Assembly: GCA_003173995.1 (NCBI GenBank)
Contig: PRDT01000032.1
Span: 1 to 9,852 of the forward strand
Length of the DNA stretch: 9,852 bases
Direction: 5' to 3'
Origin: Candidatus Levyibacteriota bacterium
GTDB taxonomy: Bacteria > Patescibacteriota > Microgenomatia > Levybacterales > UBA12049
Below the pieces are notes generated by a model. The model did no database searches. It was not told the origin of the DNA and saw only the letters and a program-made list of their open reading frames with translations. Both the position numbers and the translations under genes were made by a program. Below, piece by piece: positions 1 through 6,672 of the stretch (within the stretch, counting starts at the first letter, position 1; each line of letters opens with the position of its first letter).

Positions 1-2
1 CA

Positions 3-629
3 GGTAGTTCCAAAGCAAAAGTCATTTTAGTACTTCCGGCAATTGGTGGAAAAAATGGCGGGAATCCTGTTCCACATCGTTCAACACGTACAATTACTTT
101 GTATTTCTACAATAAAGATGACGACCCAACAGACCCAGCAACAACACCTACTGCTGTAAAGACTGGACAAGTCTCTCTGGACACGAGTGTCGGGTCACTC
201 ACCTATGGATCATTTGTGAATAATCCTGCTACAGGTATTGACCTAACTAATCTCACTGGAACATACAAAGTATTAGTCAAGACTGGCAGCTATCTTCGCA
301 AACAGTTTATTCCCAAAAATGGCGATAGCAGTGCAACATTTACTTTTACCGCAGGTCAAGCGACATCCCTTCCCCAAATGACGCTTATTGCGGGAGATAT
401 TTATCCTCCGGCAAGTAGTGCAACAAGCGATCCAGGAGATAATACACTCGATATTAGTGACTACAATTTATTGGTGAGACAATGCTATGGAAATAAAAGT
501 GGTTGTCCAAGCCAGACTGCTGCAGACTTAAATGACGATGGAAATGTCAATGGAATTGATTATAATATTCTTATACGAAGCTTTAAAGTTTTGTCAGACC
601 AAGGCTCCCAAGGTGGAGACGGCGAATAA
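3..629 (+). CDS. X-module/dockerin surface protein, 5' end outside window
   Basis: The reading frame is open from the left edge (first full codon at base 3), so the N-terminus and any signal peptide are missing; 208 residues are visible. It starts in an immunoglobulin-like 'X' module that includes TYKVLVK and YLRKQF. It ends in a dockerin type I-like pair of calcium-binding segments: DNTLDISDYNLLVR, then DLNDDGNVNGIDYNILIR. The second loop has the full D-x-N-x-D-G-x-V-x-x-x-D pattern, while the first lacks the leading Asp. Two Cys lie in the insert between the loops. Dockerins bind cohesin modules outside the cell, and a cohesin gene lies about 1.2 kb downstream. The protein is a close paralogue of the next gene's C-terminal half and shares its tail QGGDGE. 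Its stop TAA shares one base with the next ATG (TAATG). Function beyond cohesin binding is unknown. Confidence 0.85.
   Translation, partial: GSSKAKVILVLPAIGGKNGGNPVPHRSTRTITLYFYNKDDDPTDPATTPTAVKTGQVSLDTSVGSLTYGSFVNNPATGIDLTNLTGTYKVLVKTGSYLRKQFIPKNGDSSATFTFTAGQATSLPQMTLIAGDIYPPASSATSDPGDNTLDISDYNLLVRQCYGNKSGCPSQTAADLNDDGNVNGIDYNILIRSFKVLSDQGSQGGDGE
610..618 (+). promoter_or_regulatory. Shine-Dalgarno-like site inside upstream gene
   Basis: AAGGTGGAG lies 10 nt before the ATG at 629. It is made by the codons for the conserved tail QGGDGE of the upstream protein, so ribosomes ending that gene could re-initiate on the next. The matching tail of the second gene carries an even better AAGGAGGAG (1740-1748), but no useful start codon follows it there. 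Confidence 0.5.
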
Positions 630-1759
630 TGAAAAAAATTTTAATCTTCTCTATTGTATCCTTTTCTTTTATTGCTGTTTTTGGTTATGTCTTACTTAAT
701 CAATCATTTGCGACAGGTTATTGTCCTGGTTATAGTGCTTCAAAAGGAATTGCGCAATGTTATTGTTATCCTCTTAGTGTAACCGCAACAAATGATACAA
801 ACGCCTGTACAAATGGAAAAACCACCTCTGTAACAGTTAATTGGAATGGAGCAAATTGTGCCTACTGTACCTACACATTACATTGGACTGATAATGGTGC
901 AAGTAAGACAACGAATTGGACCAATAGTTGTCCTGATAACAAATCAGATCCTGCCTACGCTAACAATCAAACAACTATTACCGGTACAGATATCACAGGA
1001 TCTATAGGCGTAGCCCCATTGAATCAAGGAAGTCAGATAACATCAGATACGCCAAATCAATGTCCTGCCCCAACAACCCCAACTCCAACAAATTCACCAA
1101 CACCAGCTGGTCCAACTGCTACTCCAACACCAGGTCCTCATACCAAAGCAAAAGTTGTATTACTCTTGCCAGCAGTTGGAGGGAAAAATGGCGGTAATGC
1201 CAGTCCAGGCCGTCCAACCAGAAATGTTACTCTCTATTTTTATCAAGCAGACCAAGACCCATCAGACCCAAGTATTACACCTATCACTCGCACTGGAACA
1301 GTCCATCTTGATACGACCACTGGAAGTGGTACCTATGGATATTTTATCAATACAACACTTGATATCGGAGGACTCAATGGCACGTATAAAGTCTTAGTCA
1401 AATCCAATCAATATCTTCGAAAGCAATTCGTACCAAAGACTGGAGATAATAGTCAGACGTATGTCTTTACTCCTGGGCAGACAACAGTACTTCCAACCAT
1501 CACTCTTCTTGCAGGAGACATTGTCCCACCTCCAACAACAGCAGGGGGAGATTATGGAGACAACACCATTGATATCAGTGACTACAATATGCTTGCCAGA
1601 GGTTGCTATGGAGGAAAAGCCACAACAAGTAGCTGTGCTAATAAAGAAGGTGCTGACTTAAATGATGATGGAAAAGTTGATGGTATAGACTACAATATTC
1701 TTATTCGAACTTTTAATATATTAGCTAACCAAGGTACTCAAGGAGGAGACGGAGAGTAG
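629..1759 (+). CDS. Secreted Cys-rich, Pro/Thr-linker, X-module/dockerin protein
   Basis: The product is 376 residues. A Sec signal peptide (KK, then a hydrophobic stretch at about 4-23) probably ends near Ala28. Residues 30-145 form an unrecognised, probably beta-rich domain with eight cysteines (32, 44, 46, 60, 77, 80, 101, 145), an even number that would allow four disulphides. A Pro/Thr linker covers 146-170. The X-like module at about 172-297 contains YKVLVK and YLRKQF. The dockerin-like pair lies at about 306-362: DNTIDISDYNML, then a canonical second loop DLNDDGKVDGID. Cys326 and Cys336 sit between the loops, as in the upstream paralogue. The start overlaps the upstream stop by one base. 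AAGGTGGAG lies 10 nt before the ATG and is provided by the upstream gene's own C-terminal codons, so translational coupling is likely. The role is inferred to be a cell-surface or secreted partner of a cohesin protein. Confidence 0.88.
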   Translation: MKKILIFSIVSFSFIAVFGYVLLNQSFATGYCPGYSASKGIAQCYCYPLSVTATNDTNACTNGKTTSVTVNWNGANCAYCTYTLHWTDNGASKTTNWTNSCPDNKSDPAYANNQTTITGTDITGSIGVAPLNQGSQITSDTPNQCPAPTTPTPTNSPTPAGPTATPTPGPHTKAKVVLLLPAVGGKNGGNASPGRPTRNVTLYFYQADQDPSDPSITPITRTGTVHLDTTTGSGTYGYFINTTLDIGGLNGTYKVLVKSNQYLRKQFVPKTGDNSQTYVFTPGQTTVLPTITLLAGDIVPPPTTAGGDYGDNTIDISDYNMLARGCYGGKATTSSCANKEGADLNDDGKVDGIDYNILIRTFNILANQGTQGGDGE

Positions 1760-1761
1760 CA

Positions 1762-1790
1762 TTGACAAGTAGCTGTTCTTAACGAATAAT
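1762..1790 (+). promoter_or_regulatory. Promoter of the cohesin gene (leaderless)
   Basis: A perfect -35 TTGACA (1762-1767) is followed by a 17-bp spacer and AATAAT (1785-1790, one mismatch to TATAAT). Only 6 nt separate the -10 from the ATG at 1797, so transcription should start at or next to the start codon. No Shine-Dalgarno sequence precedes the gene, consistent with a leaderless mRNA. It gives the cohesin gene its own promoter, separate from the dockerin genes upstream. Confidence 0.7.
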
Positions 1791-1796
1791 AATACT

Positions 1797-2504
1797 ATGG
1801 ATCAAAAATCAACAACTACGTCAGAAAAAACATCAACTACTATTCCTGTAGCTGAAGCTCCAAAACAAGAAGCAACAACGTCTTCTACTCCTCCAGCAGA
1901 GCCTTCCCCCTCAGGATCGCGTTTCCCTATTAAAACACTGTTATTAATAATAATTTTGGTAGCAATTACTGGTGGACTTATCTACCTCGCACTACCCAAA
2001 TCAAAAAATAATTCTCAGAGTATGATACATCCAACCCCAACTATTTCACCTGCACACACAGTCTTATCACTTACACAAGGTACAGCAACAGGAAGTGGTA
2101 GTGTCCTCACTGTGGTAGCTGATACAGGAGTAAATAAAATTACTGGTGTTCAATTGGAAATAGCATACGACCCAAGTGTGGTGAGTAATGTTGTTGTCAC
2201 TGCGGGAGATTTCTTAACACATCCAACAGTACTTCTCAATCTTGTTGATACTAAAAATGGCCGTATATCTTATGCAGCAGTCTTATCCCCAACAGCAGCT
2301 GCTATTTCAGGCAAAGGAAATGTTGCAACAATTTCATATACACTCGCACCTGCAACTGTTGCGATGAAAGAGACAACATTTAAGTTCTTGCCCAAATCAA
2401 AAGTTACTGAAGATAATGAATTGGATTCTGTGTTAAAAAATGCAAAGGATTTGACACTACCACTCCCTGGTGCTGATAAATTACCCACTAACTCACCTCA
2501 TTAA
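1797..2504 (+). CDS. Membrane-anchored cohesin-domain protein
   Basis: The product is 235 residues. Residues 1-43 are a Thr/Ser/Pro-rich low-complexity segment. One strong transmembrane helix spans about 45-66 (KTLLLIIILVAITGGLIYLA). A short Pro/Thr linker follows, then a cohesin-like beta domain at about 87-222. The cohesin call rests on the order of motifs: a strand with LTVVADTG, then ITGVQLEIAYDPSVV, then AGDFL, then GRISYAAVL, then SGKGNVATISY. Cohesins bind dockerins, and two dockerin proteins are encoded directly upstream, so a cognate pair is a reasonable inference. There is no cleavable signal peptide, so the protein is expected to stay in the membrane with the cohesin outside. Its 3' end overlaps folC on the other strand by 12 bases. 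The C-terminal 30 residues look unstructured. Confidence 0.82.
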   Translation: MDQKSTTTSEKTSTTIPVAEAPKQEATTSSTPPAEPSPSGSRFPIKTLLLIIILVAITGGLIYLALPKSKNNSQSMIHPTPTISPAHTVLSLTQGTATGSGSVLTVVADTGVNKITGVQLEIAYDPSVVSNVVVTAGDFLTHPTVLLNLVDTKNGRISYAAVLSPTAAAISGKGNVATISYTLAPATVAMKETTFKFLPKSKVTEDNELDSVLKNAKDLTLPLPGADKLPTNSPH

Positions 2505-3875
2505 GACTGCCCGTACTTCTCCAACTAGATAGAGTGATCCGGTGATAACAATAATATCTTCTGGAAATTGTTGTTGGATATTTTTTGCTTTTTCTAATGC
2601 ATCTTTTACGGTCAGTGTCTGATATACTTCTGTACCTATCTTTAGATAAGAATTCTCTTTGACAAAATCGTACAGTCCTTTTCCTTCAACCGAAGGATTT
2701 TTTGTCCAGTCCATGACTGAATGAAATTCAGTGGTAACAACAGCATCTGCGATAGGCAATACAATCTGTAACATTGCTGAAATATTTTTCCCTTCCTTAA
2801 ATCCCAAAACAAAAATCTTTTTTTTATCAGGATAAATTTTTTCGAGTGAGCTAATGAATGCCTGCATTTTCGCAGGATTGTGGGCTCCATCAATAATAAG
2901 ATTATCCTCAACAGTTTCGAATCTTCCTGGGAAAAATGCAGTGCTAAATGCTGTATGTATTTGCTCTGGACTAATCTCAAACCCAAACTTTTTTAGCTGA
3001 AAAAGTGCATCTATAGCAAGCACCGCATTTTGTGCTTGATACTCACCTTTCATGGGAAGTAAAATTTGAGAAAGAGCACTCCCTTCTGCGTGGTAATCAA
3101 AAACTTCACCATTTTCTTTCGTGCTTTTTAACTCATAAGAAAAGTCTTTTCCTAAAAGTCTCAGTGGGACCCTTGCCTTTTCTGCTGCATCAGTAAAAAT
3201 CTCAATGACCGATGGCTGACTCACACCAGTAATAACAATTGGCGCATTTTCGTCAGTTGAATGCTTTTGGATACCGGCAACTCCTTCTTTTGCTATTTCT
3301 TCTACTGTCTCACCAAGGATCTGTGTATGATCAAGTGACGTATTCGTATAGACAAAGACAAGTCTTTCTAATACATTTGTACCATCAAACTTTCCTTCAA
3401 GCCCTACTTCTGCAACAACAATATCTACTTTTTCTTTGGCAAAATAATAAAAAGCTAACGCAAGAAGAGTCTCAAAATAAGAAGGTGCACCAAGTGGACT
3501 TTGTTTCATCTTTTCAACTGCTGGAATTATGTCATTGAGTATCTCCACCAAAACATCATCCGGAATCTCAATGTTATTAATCTGAAGTCTCTCATTTAAC
3601 TTTTGCAGATGAGGAGAAATCGTCATCCCAACTTTATACCCTACAGTTGTGAGCGCATGTGCAATGTAATATGTTGTAGAGCTTTTCCCTGATGTCCCAC
3701 TGACAACAATTGATGGAAATTTTTTCTCTGGATTATCCAACAAATTCAGGAGATATTTCATCCTTCCAAGAGGATTATTAAATTCTTCAGGGATTCCTTC
3801 AATACGCTGGGCTTGATATGGCTTTATCAAATCTTCCAAATATTGTCTTGCTTCTGTATATGTAGTGACTTGCAT
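2493..3875 (-). CDS. folC: Folylpolyglutamate synthase / dihydrofolate synthase family (Mur ligase fold)
   Basis: The product is 460 residues from the chosen ATG. FolC adds glutamate to folates (and in many bacteria to dihydropteroate) using ATP in the cytosol. Visible motifs are the P-loop GTSGKSST at 60-67, SPHL at 87-90, GLEGKFDGTN at 158-167, TSLDHT at 179-184, DGAHNP at 329-334 in the ATP/glutamate domain, and GSLYLVGEVR at 446-455, which favours FolC over the MurC-F ligases. Length is slightly above the usual 420-440. An upstream in-frame TTG at 3917 would add 14 residues. I rejected it because that TTG is part of a good -35 element and lies inside a terminator stem, and the added residues do not look like the family's N-terminus. 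The 3' end overlaps the convergent cohesin gene. No other folate genes are in the window, so salvage of host folate is possible. Confidence 0.9.
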   Translation of the reverse strand: MQVTTYTEARQYLEDLIKPYQAQRIEGIPEEFNNPLGRMKYLLNLLDNPEKKFPSIVVSGTSGKSSTTYYIAHALTTVGYKVGMTISPHLQKLNERLQINNIEIPDDVLVEILNDIIPAVEKMKQSPLGAPSYFETLLALAFYYFAKEKVDIVVAEVGLEGKFDGTNVLERLVFVYTNTSLDHTQILGETVEEIAKEGVAGIQKHSTDENAPIVITGVSQPSVIEIFTDAAEKARVPLRLLGKDFSYELKSTKENGEVFDYHAEGSALSQILLPMKGEYQAQNAVLAIDALFQLKKFGFEISPEQIHTAFSTAFFPGRFETVEDNLIIDGAHNPAKMQAFISSLEKIYPDKKKIFVLGFKEGKNISAMLQIVLPIADAVVTTEFHSVMDWTKNPSVEGKGLYDFVKENSYLKIGTEVYQTLTVKDALEKAKNIQQQFPEDIIVITGSLYLVGEVRAVLMR

Positions 3876-3888
3876 ATCTGTAGATGCG

Positions 3889-3917
3889 ATTGTAGCGAAA
3901 AAAGCAGCTATAGGCAA
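3889..3917 (-). promoter_or_regulatory. Promoter of folC
   Basis: On the - strand TTGCCT (3917-3912) is followed by 17 bp and TACAAT (3894-3889, one mismatch to TATAAT). The ATG at 3875 lies 13 nt further, giving a leader of roughly 6 nt and no Shine-Dalgarno sequence. The -35 overlaps the descending arm of the terminator of the upstream gene. Confidence 0.5.
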
Positions 3918-3950
3918 TGGAACTGTTGCACGTATCGCCTATACTGCTTT
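3898..3950 (-). terminator. Intrinsic terminator of the exported-protein gene
   Basis: The inverted repeat has arms at 3901-3915 and 3937-3950 (AAAGCAG-C-TATAGGC against GCCTATA-CTGCTTT), 14 paired bases with one bulged base and a 21-nt loop. Read on the - strand it ends in TTTTTT (3903-3898). It begins 27 nt after the stop codon at 3978. On the + strand the stem is followed by TTTTCTC, so weak bidirectional action is possible. The large loop is unusual for an efficient terminator. Confidence 0.6.
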
Positions 3951-3977
3951 TCTCACTGGTAAAAAATTTATTTACTA

Positions 3978-4607
3978 TTACTCACCCACCCCTACCACAA
4001 CGAGTTGCAATACTGGTTTATTATTTGCATCTACGACAACTCCATCTGCGGTCAGTTGCTGCTGTACTTGAAATGCAACATTGAGAGTATGTGATCTTTT
4101 TACCTCATCCGTAAGATTAGTATTACCAGCCTCGTTATGTACATAAGGAGCTATACTGCTTGCATCAACAAAATCGTATGCACTAACTTCACCTGGTACG
4201 CCTGTTGGATCTGTCATTAGATATTTATCGACAGCTCCTGAATAATTATAGTTAGCTCCAAAAAGATTGTTGAACTTTTCGAATGCTTGTGTTCTTTGTT
4301 CCCAAGTAACCTGTAAGCCCCGCACAATAAATTGTCCAGATTGAAATTTGCTAAAATCTGGACTTGTAGCTCCTTCTGGAAAAATTGTCCTAAAAAAATC
4401 AGAAGAAGTGTATGCAGGATAGTTTTCCTGATCTTTCCTTGAAATTACGACAGGAGCACAATCAGCGAGAGCAAAAGGCAATAAAGCAATTCCAAGTGCA
4501 CCAAGTCCTATTCTAGGAATAGCGCGCCTTCTCGATAATGAGCTTGAACTTGGCAACTGAACAGCTCCACTTTCACTAACTCCTTCTGGCTTTATTATTT
4601 CTGTCAT
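3978..4607 (-). CDS. Small exported protein, twin-arginine-like N-terminus
   Basis: The product is 209 residues, of unknown function. A 24-residue polar N-region leads to SRRRAIPR (25-32), then a hydrophobic stretch at 33-47, then ALADC with the protein's only cysteine at 50. The arginine cluster before a weakly hydrophobic segment resembles a Tat signal. LADC resembles a lipobox, but Asp at -1 is atypical, so lipidation is uncertain. The mature part (about 51-209) has no family motif I recognise; it has an aromatic-rich centre with YNYSGAVDKYL and ends in LQLVVVGVGE. The start is well supported by the best ribosome-binding site in the window. The gene has a promoter of the shared triple-repeat type and its own terminator, so it appears to be a single-gene unit before folC. 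Confidence 0.75.
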   Translation of the reverse strand: MTEIIKPEGVSESGAVQLPSSSSLSRRRAIPRIGLGALGIALLPFALADCAPVVISRKDQENYPAYTSSDFFRTIFPEGATSPDFSKFQSGQFIVRGLQVTWEQRTQAFEKFNNLFGANYNYSGAVDKYLMTDPTGVPGEVSAYDFVDASSIAPYVHNEAGNTNLTDEVKRSHTLNVAFQVQQQLTADGVVVDANNKPVLQLVVVGVGE

Positions 4608-4611
4608 TTAC

Positions 4612-4622
4612 TCACCTCCTTT
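4612..4622 (-). promoter_or_regulatory. Near-perfect Shine-Dalgarno of the exported-protein gene
   Basis: On the - strand AAAGGAGGTGA (4622-4612) matches the anti-Shine-Dalgarno end of 16S rRNA, with the AGGAGG core 7 nt before the ATG at 4607. It stands out because most other genes here have no such site. Confidence 0.9.
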
Positions 4623-4642
4623 CAAATAGCTAATAGAAAAGG

Positions 4643-4695
4643 AGTATATGCTTTTTGCTAAATGCTGCTTGATGCAATTCTGACTAGATCCTGAG
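4643..4695 (-). promoter_or_regulatory. Triple 11-bp direct-repeat promoter, copy 1
   Basis: Read on the - strand: CTCAGGAT (4695-4688), GTCAGAAT (4684-4677) and ATCAAGCA (4673-4666), each starting 11 bp after the last. A 17-bp gap follows, then TATACT (4648-4643). The predicted start is near 4636, giving a leader of about 28 nt that carries the Shine-Dalgarno site. There is no TTGACA-like -35; the third half-site occupies that place. The same layout occurs at 8109-8161 and 8489-8542. Confidence 0.65.
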
Positions 4696-4746
4696 TGAGA
4701 GTTGTGCAGTATTGAGGATTACAAAGTAGGAAAAAAAGAAGAAGAT

Positions 4747-6585
4747 CTACTCTAAATCCATATCCGAAATAACATGTTGCCCACCATATCCTTTATATGC
4801 CTCTCGGGCCTCCAAAGCTAATGCGGCTGCTTCTCTTGGAACAATGCGAACTTCAGTTTCATACTGCATGGTAGGTATTCCTAACGCCTCACGTGTATCA
4901 TCCCCAAGCTGATATAACGACAAGTCACATCGAGCTTTTCCAACAATATGAAATGCACCATAAGGATACTGCCCTTGTCTCGAAGAATAAAATTTTCGCA
5001 GAATTATAACAGGAAGATCATCACGATTCTCATCATTTACTTCTACCCCTAATGCTTCAGCAACACGGAAAAGATCTTCATGTGATGATATCGTATAAAA
5101 AGGTGGCGTTTCATGCCTATTGCTATTAAGAATAATTTCCAATTTTACGCCTTTTGCGATTGCTTCATTAACGATTGCAGTTATAGAATCCTCTGGCGGG
5201 TAAATAGATCCTCTGACTAAGTCTTTTCTATCTTGTACAGATGTGAAAATTGCTTCCATAAAGGAATTGATTTCAGGATCATTACCTATTTTCCAAATTT
5301 GCATTAACTTATTTAATGCATGTATTTCATAAAAATCTTGCTTTAACAGCATTTGAGACTGAAGACTTTTTGGTAAAGCGATATTATATTTGCTCAAAAG
5401 GTGCAAGAAAACTTCTTTGTTCTTCGTCAAGCTCAATGCTTCTGACAAAGCTGTATAAACTGACTTGTGTGTGGTGGTAATAAGTGGTTCATCTTCCGCA
5501 AAAGCTCTTTTAAGGCTTGTAAGATCACCTACCTCTTCTAGATGTGGATTGGTACGAGTAATTTTTGCTCTATGAAGATAAGAGAGATCATCCATACCAA
5601 GTTGTTGAAGAATTGCTGCGTTACCTAAAGCAAATGCGTCTTGACTAACACATTGAATCGTAGCGTCAAAAAGCAAATTAAGATAGGTTGAATATCGACT
5701 CTGCAATACAGATAGTACAAGATTATCTTCTAGTTCAGCTGCTGTCTCTGCCTTTGCATAGGTTACAACTGCTTGGATGAGAAGTGCAGGATCAAAATCT
5801 CCATTTCTATCAATGAATATATGTTTTGCCTCTCCACTTTTGACGAGAGCATATAAATATGCTCCCAAAGGGGGTATTGATCCAACTTCAGTCTTAAACA
5901 TTGCCTGAAAAAATTTAATATCAATACTTGTTCCTCGAGCAAGAGAAGCTACCATAAGTGCTAATGTATCTATACTTTCTGCGAGACTATCTTCTGTCCA
6001 TTGTTCTGTCCTTCCTCCTGGTAAAATTGCTTGAGTCGGAAAGAGATACATGAGATCATGCTTTCGAATAATGCTTTTCATTTTTTCAAGTCGTGCTGCT
6101 ACTAATGCATCTTGACCTGCTTGATCAGGTAGAAATTCATACATTTCTGGTTTGATAGCTGATTGCACAACTTCATATGCAAAAAGAAGACGAGCAGTAC
6201 CTCCTATGTCTCCAAAACCGTCCACAACAAAACTCGCTTCGAGGAGTGCCCTATTCTCTGCAATTAAAACATCTGCAAATTCACTTCCCCTAACTTCTGT
6301 TCGTGCTTCAAATACCGGATGAGCTTCTACTCCACGGGGACTATTAAAAATAGCCATAAGAGGACTTTCCATATCTCTTCTCACAAAAGGAGATTGCTGC
6401 CTCGACAAGGTATCTTCAAATGTTGTAATGACTCTTGAAGGAAGAGTAATAACACCATTTTCAAGCGGAATACCCATATCTCTTGAGGTAAACTCACCTA
6501 GCTGCCCATATCTAGTCAAAAATGCTGATCGTTGCTCAACTCCTAGATGAGCCAATCCTTCCACATGTGTTGGTGTCTCTGACAT
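4747..6585 (-). CDS. Large cytosolic orphan protein, 612 residues
   Basis: I do not recognise this family. The protein has no signal peptide and no transmembrane segment. It looks mostly alpha-helical, with long amphipathic stretches at about 105-180, 200-250, 265-335 and 375-455. A more beta-like region at 478-585 contains LEIILNSNR, LPVIILRKFYSSRQGQ and YETEVRIVP, and the C-terminus is Ala/Glu-rich (586-597). There are only two cysteines (312, 553) and no clear nucleotide-binding or catalytic motif. The ATG at 6585 is chosen because TATAAT lies 5 nt upstream of it. It is divergent from the winged-helix regulator, with 87 bp between the start codons, so the two may be co-regulated. The coding frame is intact over 1.8 kb, so the gene is surely real even though its role is unknown. 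Confidence 0.8.
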   Translation of the reverse strand: MSETPTHVEGLAHLGVEQRSAFLTRYGQLGEFTSRDMGIPLENGVITLPSRVITTFEDTLSRQQSPFVRRDMESPLMAIFNSPRGVEAHPVFEARTEVRGSEFADVLIAENRALLEASFVVDGFGDIGGTARLLFAYEVVQSAIKPEMYEFLPDQAGQDALVAARLEKMKSIIRKHDLMYLFPTQAILPGGRTEQWTEDSLAESIDTLALMVASLARGTSIDIKFFQAMFKTEVGSIPPLGAYLYALVKSGEAKHIFIDRNGDFDPALLIQAVVTYAKAETAAELEDNLVLSVLQSRYSTYLNLLFDATIQCVSQDAFALGNAAILQQLGMDDLSYLHRAKITRTNPHLEEVGDLTSLKRAFAEDEPLITTTHKSVYTALSEALSLTKNKEVFLHLLSKYNIALPKSLQSQMLLKQDFYEIHALNKLMQIWKIGNDPEINSFMEAIFTSVQDRKDLVRGSIYPPEDSITAIVNEAIAKGVKLEIILNSNRHETPPFYTISSHEDLFRVAEALGVEVNDENRDDLPVIILRKFYSSRQGQYPYGAFHIVGKARCDLSLYQLGDDTREALGIPTMQYETEVRIVPREAAALALEAREAYKGYGGQHVISDMDLE

Positions 6586-6590
6586 ACAAG

Positions 6591-6596
6591 ATTATA
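6591..6596 (-). promoter_or_regulatory. -10 box of the 612-residue orphan (leaderless)
   Basis: TATAAT on the - strand (6596-6591) ends 5 nt before the ATG at 6585. No convincing -35 is seen 16-18 bp upstream, so an activator may be needed. The mRNA would begin at or beside the start codon. Confidence 0.55.
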
Positions 6597-6657
6597 GTAC
6601 CTTATTCCTTTCTAAGAGTACAAATAGCAGGTTAAATGCCATTCGAATGTGACAAGA

Positions 6658-6666
6658 TGGTATACT
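6658..6666 (+). promoter_or_regulatory. Extended -10 promoter of the winged-helix regulator
   Basis: TGGTATACT (TGn extension plus TATACT) ends 6 nt before the ATG at 6673. The extended -10 could compensate for the absence of a recognisable -35. This placement argues that the earlier in-frame GTG at 6649 lies upstream of the transcript and is not the start. Confidence 0.6.
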
Positions 6667-6672
6667 TATGGT

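Noticed and set aside
2551..2596. AATATC/GATATT stem followed by TTTTTT on the + strand after the cohesin gene
   Set aside because: It has only six AT-rich pairs and a loop of about 18 nt, and lies inside folC coding sequence; too weak to call a terminator.
3876..3917. TTG start at 3917 for folC, adding 14 residues
   Set aside because: That TTG lies in a -35-like element and in the terminator stem of the preceding gene; the ATG at 3875 fits both the promoter and the family N-terminus.
4708..4746. T-rich stretch after the 612-residue gene as a terminator
   Set aside because: A T-tract is present on the - strand but no stem of useful length precedes it.
6649..6672. GTG start at 6649 for the winged-helix regulator
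   Set aside because: The extended -10 at 6658-6666 lies downstream of it, so the GTG would not be in the mRNA.
6586..6672. Repeat box of the same type between the orphan and the regulator
   Set aside because: At the matching distance from either -10 the sequence does not show the TCARG core twice at 11 bp; similarity is no better than chance.
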